Of a DNA stretch of 64,000 nucleotides, positions 8,922 through 17,932 are shown piece by piece. The translations under genes were made by a program, and so were the position numbers. The notes under the pieces are model-generated. The model saw only the letters and a list, made by a program, of their open reading frames with translations, made no database searches and had not been told where the DNA came from. The stretch is from positions 13,960 through 77,959 of the forward strand of contig DAOUMV010000006.1 of NCBI GenBank assembly GCA_034408935.1, given 5' to 3'. Every line of letters starts with the position of its first letter. Within the stretch, counting starts at the first letter, position 1. The stretch comes from DAOUMF01 sp034408935. GTDB lineage: Bacteria > Chloroflexota > Dehalococcoidia > SM23-28-2 > RBG-16-64-32.

Positions 8922-9932
8922 CTAAGCCCTCTCGCCGACACTCATGTCGTCCAGCTCTTGGACGCCGCCAGCAGCCTCCCGCTCCAGGTCTGCCCGGACC
9001 ATCATGGCGACCAATTCCTCAAACGTCGTTTTCGCTTCCCAGCCCAGCAGGCTTCGAGCCTTGCTGCTGTCGGCCACCAGCCTGTTTACATCCCTCGGGC
9101 GAAGAAGATTCTCATCTACCACCACGTACGCCTCCCAGTCCTCAATTTCGGCGCAGCGAAAGGCCAACTCCACGAGGTCGCGCACCGAGTGGCTCTTCCC
9201 CGTGCCCACCACGTAGGTGTCGGGTTCATCTTGCTGAAGCATTGACCACATGGCTTGGATGTAATCCGCGGCGTAACCCCAGTCGCGGTGCGCGTCCAGG
9301 TTGCCCAGGCGCAGCTCCTTCTCTTTGCCCGAGCGGATGCGGGCCACGGTGTCGGTTACCTTGCGAGTGACGAACTCCACACCGCGGCGCGGCGACTCGT
9401 GGTTGAAGAGGACGCCCGATGCGGCAAACAGCCCGTGGGACTCGCGGTAGTTGACGGTTATATAGTGGGCATAGACTTTGGCGACGGCGTAGGGGCTGCT
9501 CGGGTAGAACGGCGTGTTCTCGTTTTGAGGCCACTCCTGAACATTCCCGAACATCTCCGAGGAGGAGGCCTGATAGAACCGGGCATTGGGTTGGGCCAGG
9601 CGGACCGCCTCCAGCATCCGCGTCGCTCCCAAGGCAGTGATTTCCCCTGTGAGCACCGGCTGCGACCAAGAGGCAGCCACAAAGGACTGGGCTGCCAAGT
9701 TGTAAACCTCATCTGGCTGGATCTCATGGACAACAGTGGTTAGGGAGTGCTGGTCCATGAGGTCCCCAGGCACCAAGTGGATCCTGTCACGCACGTGGCT
9801 GATCCTGCTGAAGTTCGGTGTAGAAATGCGGCGGACGAGGCCGTGGACCTCGTAACCCTTCTCTAGCAGGAACTCCGCCAGGTAAGAGCCGTCTTGACCG
9901 GTGATGCCCGTGATCAGCGCTTTCTTCGTCAC
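8922..9932 (-). CDS. gmd: GDP-mannose 4,6-dehydratase
   Basis: Extended SDR that makes GDP-4-keto-6-deoxymannose, precursor of GDP-fucose, GDP-rhamnose and perosamine. 336 residues, typical of the bacterial form. Seen: ITGITGQDGSYLAEFLLEKG, NLAAQSFV, ASSSEMFG, SSPYAVAKVYAH with Tyr-x3-Lys, NHESPRRG and LGNLDAHRDWGYAADY. No GDP-fucose synthase or Rmd reductase is visible in the window, so the product pathway is incomplete here. It overlaps the upstream GT4 gene by 4 bp (ATGA). A degraded copy of part of this gene lies at about 11.6 kb. Confidence 0.95.
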   Translation of the reverse strand: MTKKALITGITGQDGSYLAEFLLEKGYEVHGLVRRISTPNFSRISHVRDRIHLVPGDLMDQHSLTTVVHEIQPDEVYNLAAQSFVAASWSQPVLTGEITALGATRMLEAVRLAQPNARFYQASSSEMFGNVQEWPQNENTPFYPSSPYAVAKVYAHYITVNYRESHGLFAASGVLFNHESPRRGVEFVTRKVTDTVARIRSGKEKELRLGNLDAHRDWGYAADYIQAMWSMLQQDEPDTYVVGTGKSHSVRDLVELAFRCAEIEDWEAYVVVDENLLRPRDVNRLVADSSKARSLLGWEAKTTFEELVAMMVRADLEREAAGGVQELDDMSVGERA

Positions 9933-11488
9933 ATTGCCTCCCTTGTCGAAAAGATGGTCGTCTGATCAGCGGTGGTCTTCAAACCGGGGACGGTCATCTC
10001 CTTGAGCGAAGCGATCGTCAGGAGCCGCTGCTTCATTGAATCGCCCACAACCCTGGGGTGCAAAAGGCGGAGGATGTCTTCACGCGCCTTCCGGCCGATT
10101 GCCCGGGCCTCCTCTCGGTTTTCATAGACGTGCCGCATCAGTTCCGTCGCGTGATCGAGTTCGGGATCGGCCCAGACGGACCCCTTCTTGTAGGGGCCGT
10201 GGTCTCGATCGATCTCTATCAGCCGGTATCTCACCGGATAGCTATTCTCAGATGTCATGAAGTCAGTGTTACCCCCGTAGGCAGTCCCAATTACCGGCTT
10301 CGCCGAACGCATGGCCTCAGCCAGGGTTAGCCCGAAACCTTCCGAGCGATGAAGAGAAACGTAGCAGTCACAGAGGTGGTAGAGAGCGTTGACCTCCTGC
10401 CGGCCAAGAACCGTGTCCATGACCTTCACATTGGCCCCCTCCGCAGCCTCACGCATCGCCCGAACTGCTTGGGCATCTGCGTGCACCGACTTGATGGCAA
10501 ACACCACGTCCTCGTCTCTGCGGAAGGCTCGCTTGAAGGCCTCGATGAGCCCGAGTGGGTTCTTCCTTTCGAAGAAGCTCTGGAAGTCAAACATGAAGAG
10601 GAACAAGAAATGCTCGCTCGACAAGCCGAATCGAGATCGCTCCAGGTCGTCGCGTCTGTCCGATTCCGGTCGGAGGGAATAGGGGAAGCGTCGCACGGGA
10701 ACGGGGGAAACCGATGAAAGGACGTTAAGCACGAAGTTGGAGGGCACCCAGATCTCATCGAAGTACTGAAGATAGGGGAGCCACTCGTCGGGAAAAGAGG
10801 TCAGCTCCCAGTTCCAGAGCCCTATGTTGTACCGGCCCTGAAAGTACGTTCCGCCTTTGTGCCACGCGAAGTTGGCCGCCTGATCGGCGCTCACACAAAC
10901 CAGGTTGAAGGCGTACGGGTTCTCAGCCGAGAAGTCAGTGAACTCCGTTTCGATGTTGGCGGAGCTGGTATCAACTATGTTGTTCAGGGCCAAAGGGACG
11001 TTTGCAGCCTTCAACATCTCGATGGCGGAGCGGGCTGCTTCTCCAGTGCCCTTCTCAGAATTGAGGTGGCCTGCTACATTGACGCCGAACGGCCTAGGAC
11101 GGCCATCCGCAGGTTGAACGCTTGCTGCAGCAGCGTTAGGCAAGGCGCGGGCCCGCGGCGAGCCGTGGATGAGCCGGTTGTGGACTGCCCTCAGCTTGCC
11201 CCACACCCATGTACTTCGGCCCAGGGTGTTCTTCAACACAGCTCTTGAAGCAGGGCCGAAGAGGTGGAACCAGACAGCATAGAGTCGCCTGGTGAAGGGA
11301 GCCTCTAGGCCCACGGGCAAGGACGGGCCAACCATCTGACGGTCGCGTGTGGCCCGAAGCCTGCGCCAGAGCCGTTCGTTTCGTCCCACTGTCTGCTTGA
11401 GAAGAGGCTTCAAGGAAGGCGTGACGAGATAGAGAAGGCCAGCGAGGAAACGCGGCCGCGCTCTTCCATCCGTCACTCTAGGGGGCAC
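9929..11488 (-). CDS. GT4-family glycosyltransferase with duplicated N-terminal segment
   Basis: 519 residues. The C-terminal two thirds (from GVNVAGHLNSEKGTGEAARS at about 139) form a GT-B glycosyltransferase ending with HRSEGFGLTLAEAMRSAKPVIG, the E-x7-E motif of retaining GT4 enzymes. The first 110 residues are unusual: two similar segments of roughly 45 residues (LKPLLKQTVGRNERLWRRLRA and SRAVLKNTLGRSTWVWGKLRA, each shown in part) lie in tandem and may attach the enzyme to the membrane. No ATG lies near the start; I use GTG at 11488, preceded by GGAGG at 7 bp. The relic of another glycosyltransferase gene lies immediately upstream. It overlaps gmd by 4 bp. Confidence 0.88.
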   Translation of the reverse strand: MPPRVTDGRARPRFLAGLLYLVTPSLKPLLKQTVGRNERLWRRLRATRDRQMVGPSLPVGLEAPFTRRLYAVWFHLFGPASRAVLKNTLGRSTWVWGKLRAVHNRLIHGSPRARALPNAAAASVQPADGRPRPFGVNVAGHLNSEKGTGEAARSAIEMLKAANVPLALNNIVDTSSANIETEFTDFSAENPYAFNLVCVSADQAANFAWHKGGTYFQGRYNIGLWNWELTSFPDEWLPYLQYFDEIWVPSNFVLNVLSSVSPVPVRRFPYSLRPESDRRDDLERSRFGLSSEHFLFLFMFDFQSFFERKNPLGLIEAFKRAFRRDEDVVFAIKSVHADAQAVRAMREAAEGANVKVMDTVLGRQEVNALYHLCDCYVSLHRSEGFGLTLAEAMRSAKPVIGTAYGGNTDFMTSENSYPVRYRLIEIDRDHGPYKKGSVWADPELDHATELMRHVYENREEARAIGRKAREDILRLLHPRVVGDSMKQRLLTIASLKEMTVPGLKTTADQTTIFSTREAM

Positions 11489-11530
11489 AGAGAACCTCCG
11501 CCCACGAATTGGTCAGCGACTGCCTCGAAT
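11478..11530 (-). pseudogene. Relic: C-terminal tail of a double-domain GT4 gene
   Basis: On the minus strand the DNA encodes FEAVADQF, then after a one-base insertion VLCAP and a stop. This matches the last 17 codons of the intact double-domain GT gene ending at 14547 (FEAVADQF...VLCVP). The extra G breaks the frame. The relic overlaps the first codons of the 519-residue GT4 gene. Confidence 0.7.
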
Positions 11531-11532
11531 TG

Positions 11533-11690
11533 CGCAGCAGGTAATCTGTTCTCGTCCCCACCAAATGGTCATCCGGGTACGCGTGGTGAAGCATCAGCGA
11601 CATGGCGCCCACGTAATCCCCAGCTTAATCCCAATCGCGCTCCGCGTCCAGGCGTGCGATGTGTAGGGAGATGTGAGACAGGGAGGGGGC
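11533..11690 (-). pseudogene. Relic: internal fragment of gmd
   Basis: The minus strand reads ARLDAERDWD-stop-AGDYVGAM followed by SLMLHHAYPDDHLVGT. It aligns with GNLDAHRDWGYAADYIQAM and WSMLQQDEPDTYVVGT of the intact gmd at 8922-9932. It has an in-frame stop and no start or end, so it is a dead fragment. It joins directly to the glycosyltransferase-tail relic, which marks an old recombination joint. The rest of the 11,489-11,797 gap shows nothing. Confidence 0.75.
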
Positions 11691-11797
11691 GAAGAGGAGT
11701 CGGGCCAGGCTGAATCGTGGGCAAGACAAAGACTATCGGTGCGGGGGCCCCGCATGCACAAAGCTCGCACGACATCAGGCTAGTCCTGTGAATCCCA

Positions 11798-14320
11798 TCA
11801 TGGCTGCCATCTTCTCGCTCTACATTTGGCCGCAGGCCATCGCCCAGAGACAAAGCCTCTGGAAATGCGGACCAGAGGCCAAGCGAGCATTCCTGCCACC
11901 GCTAGCGCCGCAAGCGCGCTGACACCGGCGCCCGCATAGAAGATCGTTGGGCGAAACTCAAAGCGAACCACATGCACGCCTGGCGAGAGCATAACCCCAC
12001 GCAGCACATAGTTGGCCCGCAAGACATGCGTCGGCTCCCCGTCAATCGTTGCGCGCCAACCAGGATAATACACGTCGCTCAAGACCAGGAACGCAGGTGC
12101 CTCGGTGTAGGTCCGCACCTCGATACTTGTATCTGACAGGCGAATCACCTGGGCGCTGCGCTGGGAAGCGGGGTCTTGGGCTTCAAGGGTGACTGGCTCC
12201 TCCACCAGGGCCACCATCGAGGGATCGTAGGTCCGGCCGTCCGGCAGCCTGGACTGTTGAATCGCCACCAAGATCTCGTCGGGCCGCAGGCTCATCACCT
12301 CTGGCACCAGCCAAGCGCGAGGCATGGCGCGCGGGTTTTCATAGACTGTCCCCAGGGGGAGGTCTTCCACATGACGCCAACGCGTCGGATCAGCGGCCAG
12401 CGCATCGCTGCACGCCGGGTCCAGGCCCGCCCATGTAGCTGTTGGGACGAACAGATAGCGTACCGCCAAGAGATCGAGAGCCCTGTTCTCATGTTCAAGC
12501 GCCTTAGGAGGGAGTCTACCAACATCCGCCATGCCTAGCAGTACGCCGTACCGCCTGAGGACTAGGGGATTAAAGCCGCTGGCGCTGGGAACATCCCAAA
12601 GCCGCGTTAGGTTGGGGGCGCCCAGGTGTACGGGCTGAAGGCCCCCGTGCAGCGGTGCTAGCCGCTGCGACGTAGCGGACAGCTCGGTTTGGTAGGCTTC
12701 CAAGACCTGGGGACGGCTGGCAGCCGCCTCCGCTGGCGCAGCGAAGTGCCACTCATAAAACCACCCAAAAGAGCCGAGATCGATCACCAGGATGGCGATC
12801 AACAGTGCCGAGCGCCAAGCGGAGGGTCGCTTGCTCCACCACCACAAGATCCCGAGCCCACCTATCAATACAAGCAGTGGCACGCCGACCGCCGGGTTGG
12901 CCCAGGGGAGGACCGACAGGTCGGAGAGGTCTGCGGTCTCTCGGGCTTCCCCACGTATGGTTGGCGACAGAGCGAAGACCGCTATGAGCACTACCAGCGC
13001 CAGCCCCGCCATGACTATGGACGCGTATCTTACCGCTTTCAGCCGCTCGTTCTGCGCCAGGCGCACTACCGCCGCGGTGCCAAATCCCGCCAGGACGCTC
13101 ACGGCCAAGGAGAACTCGACGGAGTGGCGGGCCGGCGCGCGGAACCTGTTGTAAACCGGAAGGTGAAAGAGCAACTTGGCCAACGGCGTGTTATCACCCA
13201 GGGCCAACAGCACCGAGACGAACGCCACCGCAGCCCAGAACCAGGTCAGCGACGCCTTCCGAGAGAGCGCCACCCCCAGGCCAGCCAGTACCAGAGGGAT
13301 CAGACCGACATAGCCCATCAACTCTGTAAGGTTCCAGTGCCCAAAATAAGGCGTATCATAGAAGGTCCAGGGAGAGCCGCCAAAGAGATACGGGAAGAAC
13401 AGTTGGGGCACTTGCATCCACGGCAGCGAATACTCTGCAAATTGCGAGAAGTTCAGTCGGGAGCGAACACTCTCTTCACTCAGTTCCAACGCCGGCAGAA
13501 ACATGACGGCCCCCAGGCAGACCCCGAGAGCGCCCCCGGCCAGGCTAAGCCCGTAATAGCGCCGCCATCCTCCTGGTGTGCCCCACCCTCGAAACAGTGC
13601 ATAACCCGCAGCCAGGAGCAACATGTAAAGGAAGACCTGAGGATGCCCGGCCAGGGCGCTGAAGCCCACCGCCACTGCCAGAGCCGCCACCCACCCCCCG
13701 TGAGGCCTCGTACGCAGCTTCTCCAGCGCCCAAATCACTAGCGGAATCCAGGCAACGCTATGGATCATCATCGTGTGGCCCAGATGGACCATGAAGAAGC
13801 CACTCATGCCGTAGGTTATTCCGCCAACGAGAGCACCGAGCCGCGAACCGGTCAGGGTATACACGTAGCCATAGGCAAAAGAGCTTGCCAGCACATAGGC
13901 CGAGACGACAAACGCATTGAAAGAGCCTGGTATTAGCGCGAACAGCAGGGCGACTGGGTACCAGGCCATGGTTTGAGGATCAGCACCAACAGGAAAACCA
14001 GAGAACAGAAGAGGGGTCCATAGCGTGCGCGAGTCGTAGAAAAATGGCAAGGAGAACAGAAGCCCATCTCCAGGTGCCAGCAGATGCCCAGAGAAGAGAA
14101 CGGGTGAGAAGAACACCGTGTACAGCACGGTGAAGAAGAGGGCAACAGCACCGCCGTGCAGCAGGACCTGTCGAAATCGGCTTGCCGGGCCCCCCGCCAG
14201 GGCTCCTGCGTCTCCGGAAGGTTGACGGATCGTCGCCGCGGCTGAAGCCCTGCCTTGATCCCCGTCGCTCGGTCCGCCAGGGGGCATTTCTGCCCTGGCT
14301 TCAGTGCCGTGGCCGGGCAC
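11798..14320 (-). CDS. YfhO-family membrane protein (putative GT-C glycosyltransferase)
   Basis: 840 residues with about 12-14 membrane helices in the first 520 residues and a C-terminal extracytoplasmic domain followed by a last helix. Seen: LLFSGFPVGADPQTMAWYP, ITYGMSGFFMVHLGHTMMIH, SALAGHPQVFLY and FRAPARHSVEFSLA, matching the YfhO family (PF09586). Known members add sugars from lipid carriers to teichoic acid or glycolipids outside the membrane. The first 45 residues are Gly/Pro-rich and polar, so the true start may be downstream. It lies between two glycosyltransferase relics, so it may have been inserted as a block. Acceptor unknown. Confidence 0.85.
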   Translation of the reverse strand: MPGHGTEARAEMPPGGPSDGDQGRASAAATIRQPSGDAGALAGGPASRFRQVLLHGGAVALFFTVLYTVFFSPVLFSGHLLAPGDGLLFSLPFFYDSRTLWTPLLFSGFPVGADPQTMAWYPVALLFALIPGSFNAFVVSAYVLASSFAYGYVYTLTGSRLGALVGGITYGMSGFFMVHLGHTMMIHSVAWIPLVIWALEKLRTRPHGGWVAALAVAVGFSALAGHPQVFLYMLLLAAGYALFRGWGTPGGWRRYYGLSLAGGALGVCLGAVMFLPALELSEESVRSRLNFSQFAEYSLPWMQVPQLFFPYLFGGSPWTFYDTPYFGHWNLTELMGYVGLIPLVLAGLGVALSRKASLTWFWAAVAFVSVLLALGDNTPLAKLLFHLPVYNRFRAPARHSVEFSLAVSVLAGFGTAAVVRLAQNERLKAVRYASIVMAGLALVVLIAVFALSPTIRGEARETADLSDLSVLPWANPAVGVPLLVLIGGLGILWWWSKRPSAWRSALLIAILVIDLGSFGWFYEWHFAAPAEAAASRPQVLEAYQTELSATSQRLAPLHGGLQPVHLGAPNLTRLWDVPSASGFNPLVLRRYGVLLGMADVGRLPPKALEHENRALDLLAVRYLFVPTATWAGLDPACSDALAADPTRWRHVEDLPLGTVYENPRAMPRAWLVPEVMSLRPDEILVAIQQSRLPDGRTYDPSMVALVEEPVTLEAQDPASQRSAQVIRLSDTSIEVRTYTEAPAFLVLSDVYYPGWRATIDGEPTHVLRANYVLRGVMLSPGVHVVRFEFRPTIFYAGAGVSALAALAVAGMLAWPLVRISRGFVSGRWPAAKCRARRWQP

Positions 14321-14431
14321 GCGCAGACCTCGCTGCAGAAGGGCCCATGACCTCGGCCCCGAGCGGGCAGCTTGGTATCAACACTACGTTGGCCTTCGCC
14401 CCAATCATCGGGCTAGAATTCCCCAGGTAGT

Positions 14432-14546
14432 CTACCTCCCACTCTCACTCGGGGATGCAGCCTCTTCGATGATGGGCTTCAAGAGATGTGCGGGGACATG
14501 AAAGAAGCCAACGAGGAGACGAGGCCGAGCTCGTCCACCTGCCGCT
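14432..14546 (-). pseudogene. Relic: N-terminal fragment of a 519-residue-type GT4 gene
   Basis: Directly after the stop of the double-domain GT gene the minus strand encodes GGRARPRLLVGFFHV and HLLKPIIEEAAS, then a stop. This aligns with DGRARPRFLAGLLYL and SLKPLLKQTVG at the start of the intact GT4 gene at 9929-11488. About 36 codons remain. With the relic at 11478-11530 it shows that one gene junction exists twice. The remaining 14,321-14,431 bases show nothing else. Confidence 0.7.
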
Positions 14547-16964
14547 CTAAGGGACACATAGAACCTTCGTCCAGAATTGGTCAGCGACTGCCTCGAATGA
14601 GGCCTCACGCGCGTGGCGCAGCGCACCCTCGCGTAAGCGTATTCTTGCCCCGTCGTCGGCGAGGAGCCCACTAATGGTTTGCGCCAGATCGTCCGGCTCA
14701 ATCTGGGCTGGTACCTTGACGGCGGCATCGTCGGGTAGCTCTCGGAGCGGCCCATGATCAGTTACGATAGTAGGCACCCCCGCAGCGAGACAACGCATGA
14801 CCGCCATGGACGACTCACCACCGGTGGGAAAGCGCATCTGTACGGCGCAGCAGGCCGCAGCCAGCCAGCTATCGAGTTCGCCCTCATCCACATACCCCGT
14901 GAAAAGCACTCGGCCTTGGATTCCGAGTTGGGAAGCCCGCCGCTCAAGCTCGCGTTGATATTCCGGTTCACAGGGGCCGACAAAAGCCAGAGACAGACTC
15001 CTATCCGCAGACTCCATGGCTGCAAAAGCATCGATAACGGCCTCTGCGCGCTCCAGTGGAGTGATGTGACCGCTACTTATCACCAGGGAGGCAGACTGCT
15101 CTAGGCCGTACTTGCGCGCGAGCAGCGGCCAGCTTTCGCTTGAAGGCGCCCCGTTCACAGGCGGCGCCGCATAAGGAAGCGCGATAACTGGTACCCCTCC
15201 GCCGCTCTCGAGTTCAACGAGCTCCTTCGAAAACCGCGAGTTCACCACGATCTTCTGAGCATAGCTAGCGACTTCGCCCGCCAGGTAGATCCCTTGCTCG
15301 TGCTTCGTGAACGTGTCCCGCGTCAGAAGACCGCTCTCGCAATCCGGGTAGCGGCGTACCCAGTGCCGGAGCTCCTCTGGAACAATGCCACGGTCCCTGC
15401 CCGACCGGCGGTAATACCATTGGTAGAAGTCGGTCAGACGAACCTCATGGAGCCAGACAATGCCTGGCCGTTCCTTCAGAAGCTCATAGTTTGGGCCATA
15501 GGATGGGCTGTTGCCCATGCAGTAGATGATGTCATCGTAGTGTCCATGCTCCGCCAACCAATGGAACTGACGGGCCGAGACCACGTTGATGGCCCTGTGG
15601 TTCTGGGGAACATAAGACTCCGGCTCGCCCTTCCCCACTACGTCGACCCTCACCGGGTGACGGGCGCACAACACCTGGAGGAAGTTCGCGCCGTAATCAG
15701 CCACGTCGCTACCTTCGGGCGGAAACGGCATGCAGAAGGCCACAAACCTAGTTCTCTCAGCAGGCCAGATCCGCCGCTGTACAGTGGCGGCTCCAACCTC
15801 CCGGTAGCAGTCGGCGGTGACCTGGGCCACGCGGTCCCAGGTGAACTGCCCGGATTGCTGCAGACCATATTCCCTCAGGTAGCGTCGAAAATCGCCATCA
15901 GTCAGCGTGCGCTCCATGAGGCGGGCGATGTCTGCCGGGTCTTCAGGATCGAACCGTGCATCATCCGTTTCCACTAGCTCATCCAATGCTGGCCGGTCGC
16001 TCACAATGGTGGGCGCACCGCAACGCATCGCTTCCAGAACTGGCAGACCCAACCCTTCATACAGAGAAGGGAAAACGAACAGATCGCACGCCCGATAAAG
16101 GTCACGTAAGAGATCATCGGGAACGAGGCCCGGGAAGACCACTCGCTCCTTTACGCGGTTCTTCTTGGCATGTGCAGCCAGCCCTGCGTAGTCCGACTCG
16201 ACCCCGTGGCCGATGATGACAAGTTGCGACCTATCGCGTATGTCCTTGGGCAGGCGGGCATACCCCTCAATGGCGCCTTCCAGGTTCTTTCGCTTCCCGA
16301 ACTCGTGCGTGAACATGATGGAGAGTAGATAGGGGCCGTGGATAGCCGGTATCCGCTCCATTACTCGCGCCCGCACTGCCTCCAGCGGCCCAGCGGCCGG
16401 CCGAAAGTAATCGCTGACACCGCCATAGATGACGGTAATCCGCTCTGGTTTGAGCCCTAGCAGGTTGATCGCGTCATCCCGCGTGCCCCTAGACAGAGCT
16501 AGGACGTGATCGGCGTGCTGAACGAGCATGTTTCGACGTCTATGCACTTCCTGGAGTGGGAGGTATAGGTGTGGGAAGACCAGAGGGATCAGATCGTATA
16601 GCGTGACCATGAGCTTGGTTCTGCCACGGTTGAACGGTGGGGGCAACATATGGCGCAAGGGACGATACGGGAAGAAAGGCGACATGACGTGATAGACGTT
16701 GGGCTCAATATCATGAGGAAGTGGTTGCTCGCCGTCTGCAGAGTAGTACTGCAAAAGGTCATAGCCGCAGAAACTGGCAAGTTCCTTCGGCGTCAGAAGC
16801 CCGCTGTCCAGAACCAATCCACCGATCAGTTCCGGACAATAGTGCAGTAGAGACAGCGCATGGTCACGGACGTAGCGAGGGAAACCGCGATGCCTGGTCC
16901 AAGCTGGCCCTTGGAGAGCCTGCAAGCCTAGATATACTCTGGCGTGCTCGTTTCGCTCGTTCAC
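14547..16964 (-). CDS. Double-domain GT4 glycosyltransferase (copy 1)
   Basis: 805 residues with two GT-B enzymes in one chain. The N-terminal half (to about 375) has DLIPLVFPHLY, ITVIYGGVSDYF, PSLYEGLGLPVLEAMRCG with a complete E-x7-E motif, and DRPALDELVE. The C-terminal half (about 390-805) begins VAFCMPFPPEGSDVADYGAN and ends with PTGGESSMAVMRCLAAGVP, where the position of the second Glu is Arg. A paralog with the same architecture lies at 27167-29584. The start is GTG at 16964 and overlaps the methyltransferase stop (GTGA). It probably adds two successive sugars, or one domain is regulatory. Confidence 0.9.
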   Translation of the reverse strand: MNERNEHARVYLGLQALQGPAWTRHRGFPRYVRDHALSLLHYCPELIGGLVLDSGLLTPKELASFCGYDLLQYYSADGEQPLPHDIEPNVYHVMSPFFPYRPLRHMLPPPFNRGRTKLMVTLYDLIPLVFPHLYLPLQEVHRRRNMLVQHADHVLALSRGTRDDAINLLGLKPERITVIYGGVSDYFRPAAGPLEAVRARVMERIPAIHGPYLLSIMFTHEFGKRKNLEGAIEGYARLPKDIRDRSQLVIIGHGVESDYAGLAAHAKKNRVKERVVFPGLVPDDLLRDLYRACDLFVFPSLYEGLGLPVLEAMRCGAPTIVSDRPALDELVETDDARFDPEDPADIARLMERTLTDGDFRRYLREYGLQQSGQFTWDRVAQVTADCYREVGAATVQRRIWPAERTRFVAFCMPFPPEGSDVADYGANFLQVLCARHPVRVDVVGKGEPESYVPQNHRAINVVSARQFHWLAEHGHYDDIIYCMGNSPSYGPNYELLKERPGIVWLHEVRLTDFYQWYYRRSGRDRGIVPEELRHWVRRYPDCESGLLTRDTFTKHEQGIYLAGEVASYAQKIVVNSRFSKELVELESGGGVPVIALPYAAPPVNGAPSSESWPLLARKYGLEQSASLVISSGHITPLERAEAVIDAFAAMESADRSLSLAFVGPCEPEYQRELERRASQLGIQGRVLFTGYVDEGELDSWLAAACCAVQMRFPTGGESSMAVMRCLAAGVPTIVTDHGPLRELPDDAAVKVPAQIEPDDLAQTISGLLADDGARIRLREGALRHAREASFEAVADQFWTKVLCVP

Positions 16965-17932
16965 TTCCGCTCTGCAGCGATAAGGATAACCTGGTCACGC
17001 TTGTCGGTGATATCGGGCTGGGCCAGGGACTCGAAGTCGACGTGGCTGTTCAGGGTCCACGTCTTCTCGTCAAGCCGCGTAGCCAGGCAACAGCGATGTA
17101 CCCGGAAGCCGCGGAGCAGCCGCATGAGATCCTCGGTAGAGTAGATGCGTTGCCTCTCCTCGGTAGCGGAGGGACCGAAGGGGGTTGTCAGCACCAGAAG
17201 ACCGCCAGGGCGCAGCAGCGAATGCACCCTGGTCATGGCCCGTCCGTCTGCGTCTTCTTCCGCTCGTGTTGGGCTGTGTGCTGGAAGGCCGAAATGTTCC
17301 AGGGTGGAGAGGAGGATAGCAGCATCGTACGGTTGGCCATCGCCCTCCCAATCCAGGATGCTGGCCTCAACCGCCGTCAGATTGGGGTGGTCGTACGCAT
17401 AGGGCCGAATGTCCACGGTCGTCACGCGGTAGCCCAAGGAAGCTAACTCCAGCGCCACGAGGTTCTCCTGCGCCTCGATCTCGATGACCCGGGCAGGGGG
17501 GGCGAGCGCCGATAACGCCTGCAGGGTGAAGGGCACCTCGACTACGCGCTCATTCGTGCCCACCCAGAGGGCCCCCTCGGGTGTGTGCTGCACTACGAAA
17601 GGATCGTCGGTGCGTAGGCCGACACTGGCCCCCGGTCCGACACAAGTGCGGTCGGGGTTGGATGGCGCCACGGTGCTGGCCGAAGGCTTGTTCGGGAGCG
17701 ACCGGCCAAGAGCCGCCACCTCCTCTTCCAACATGCGCACGCGCCCGAGCAACAGATCCAGGATATCCTCCAAGGTCTCGACCTGAGCACTATCGACGTG
17801 ATCGGCCTGCCCATGCCGGATCACATCAAACAAATAGCGGCCTGTAATCACCCTGATGGCAACTCTGGCCAGCCAGCGCAGCCTTCGCGGGATCAGGCGA
17901 CGCACCACCTGCCGGACGGCCCCATCAGCCAC
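16961..17932 (-). CDS. SAM-dependent methyltransferase-like protein, N-terminal module type A
   Basis: 323 residues. Residues 1-32 form a basic amphipathic segment (RRLIPRRLRWLARVAIRVI) shared with the protein at 26009-27127. Residues about 45-85 are a predicted coiled coil (ETLEDILDLLLGRVRMLEEE). The rest is a class I methyltransferase-like fold: VTTVDIRPY, ILDWEGDGQPYDAAILLSTL, LEHFGL and LRPGGLLVLTTPFG. Motif I is degenerate (VIEIEAQENLVALELASLGY instead of a Gly-rich loop), so SAM binding should be tested. The start is GTG at 17932 with GGGAGG upstream. It is coupled to the double-domain GT gene, which suggests glycan methylation or chain-length control. Confidence 0.8.
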   Translation of the reverse strand: MADGAVRQVVRRLIPRRLRWLARVAIRVITGRYLFDVIRHGQADHVDSAQVETLEDILDLLLGRVRMLEEEVAALGRSLPNKPSASTVAPSNPDRTCVGPGASVGLRTDDPFVVQHTPEGALWVGTNERVVEVPFTLQALSALAPPARVIEIEAQENLVALELASLGYRVTTVDIRPYAYDHPNLTAVEASILDWEGDGQPYDAAILLSTLEHFGLPAHSPTRAEEDADGRAMTRVHSLLRPGGLLVLTTPFGPSATEERQRIYSTEDLMRLLRGFRVHRCCLATRLDEKTWTLNSHVDFESLAQPDITDKRDQVILIAAERK

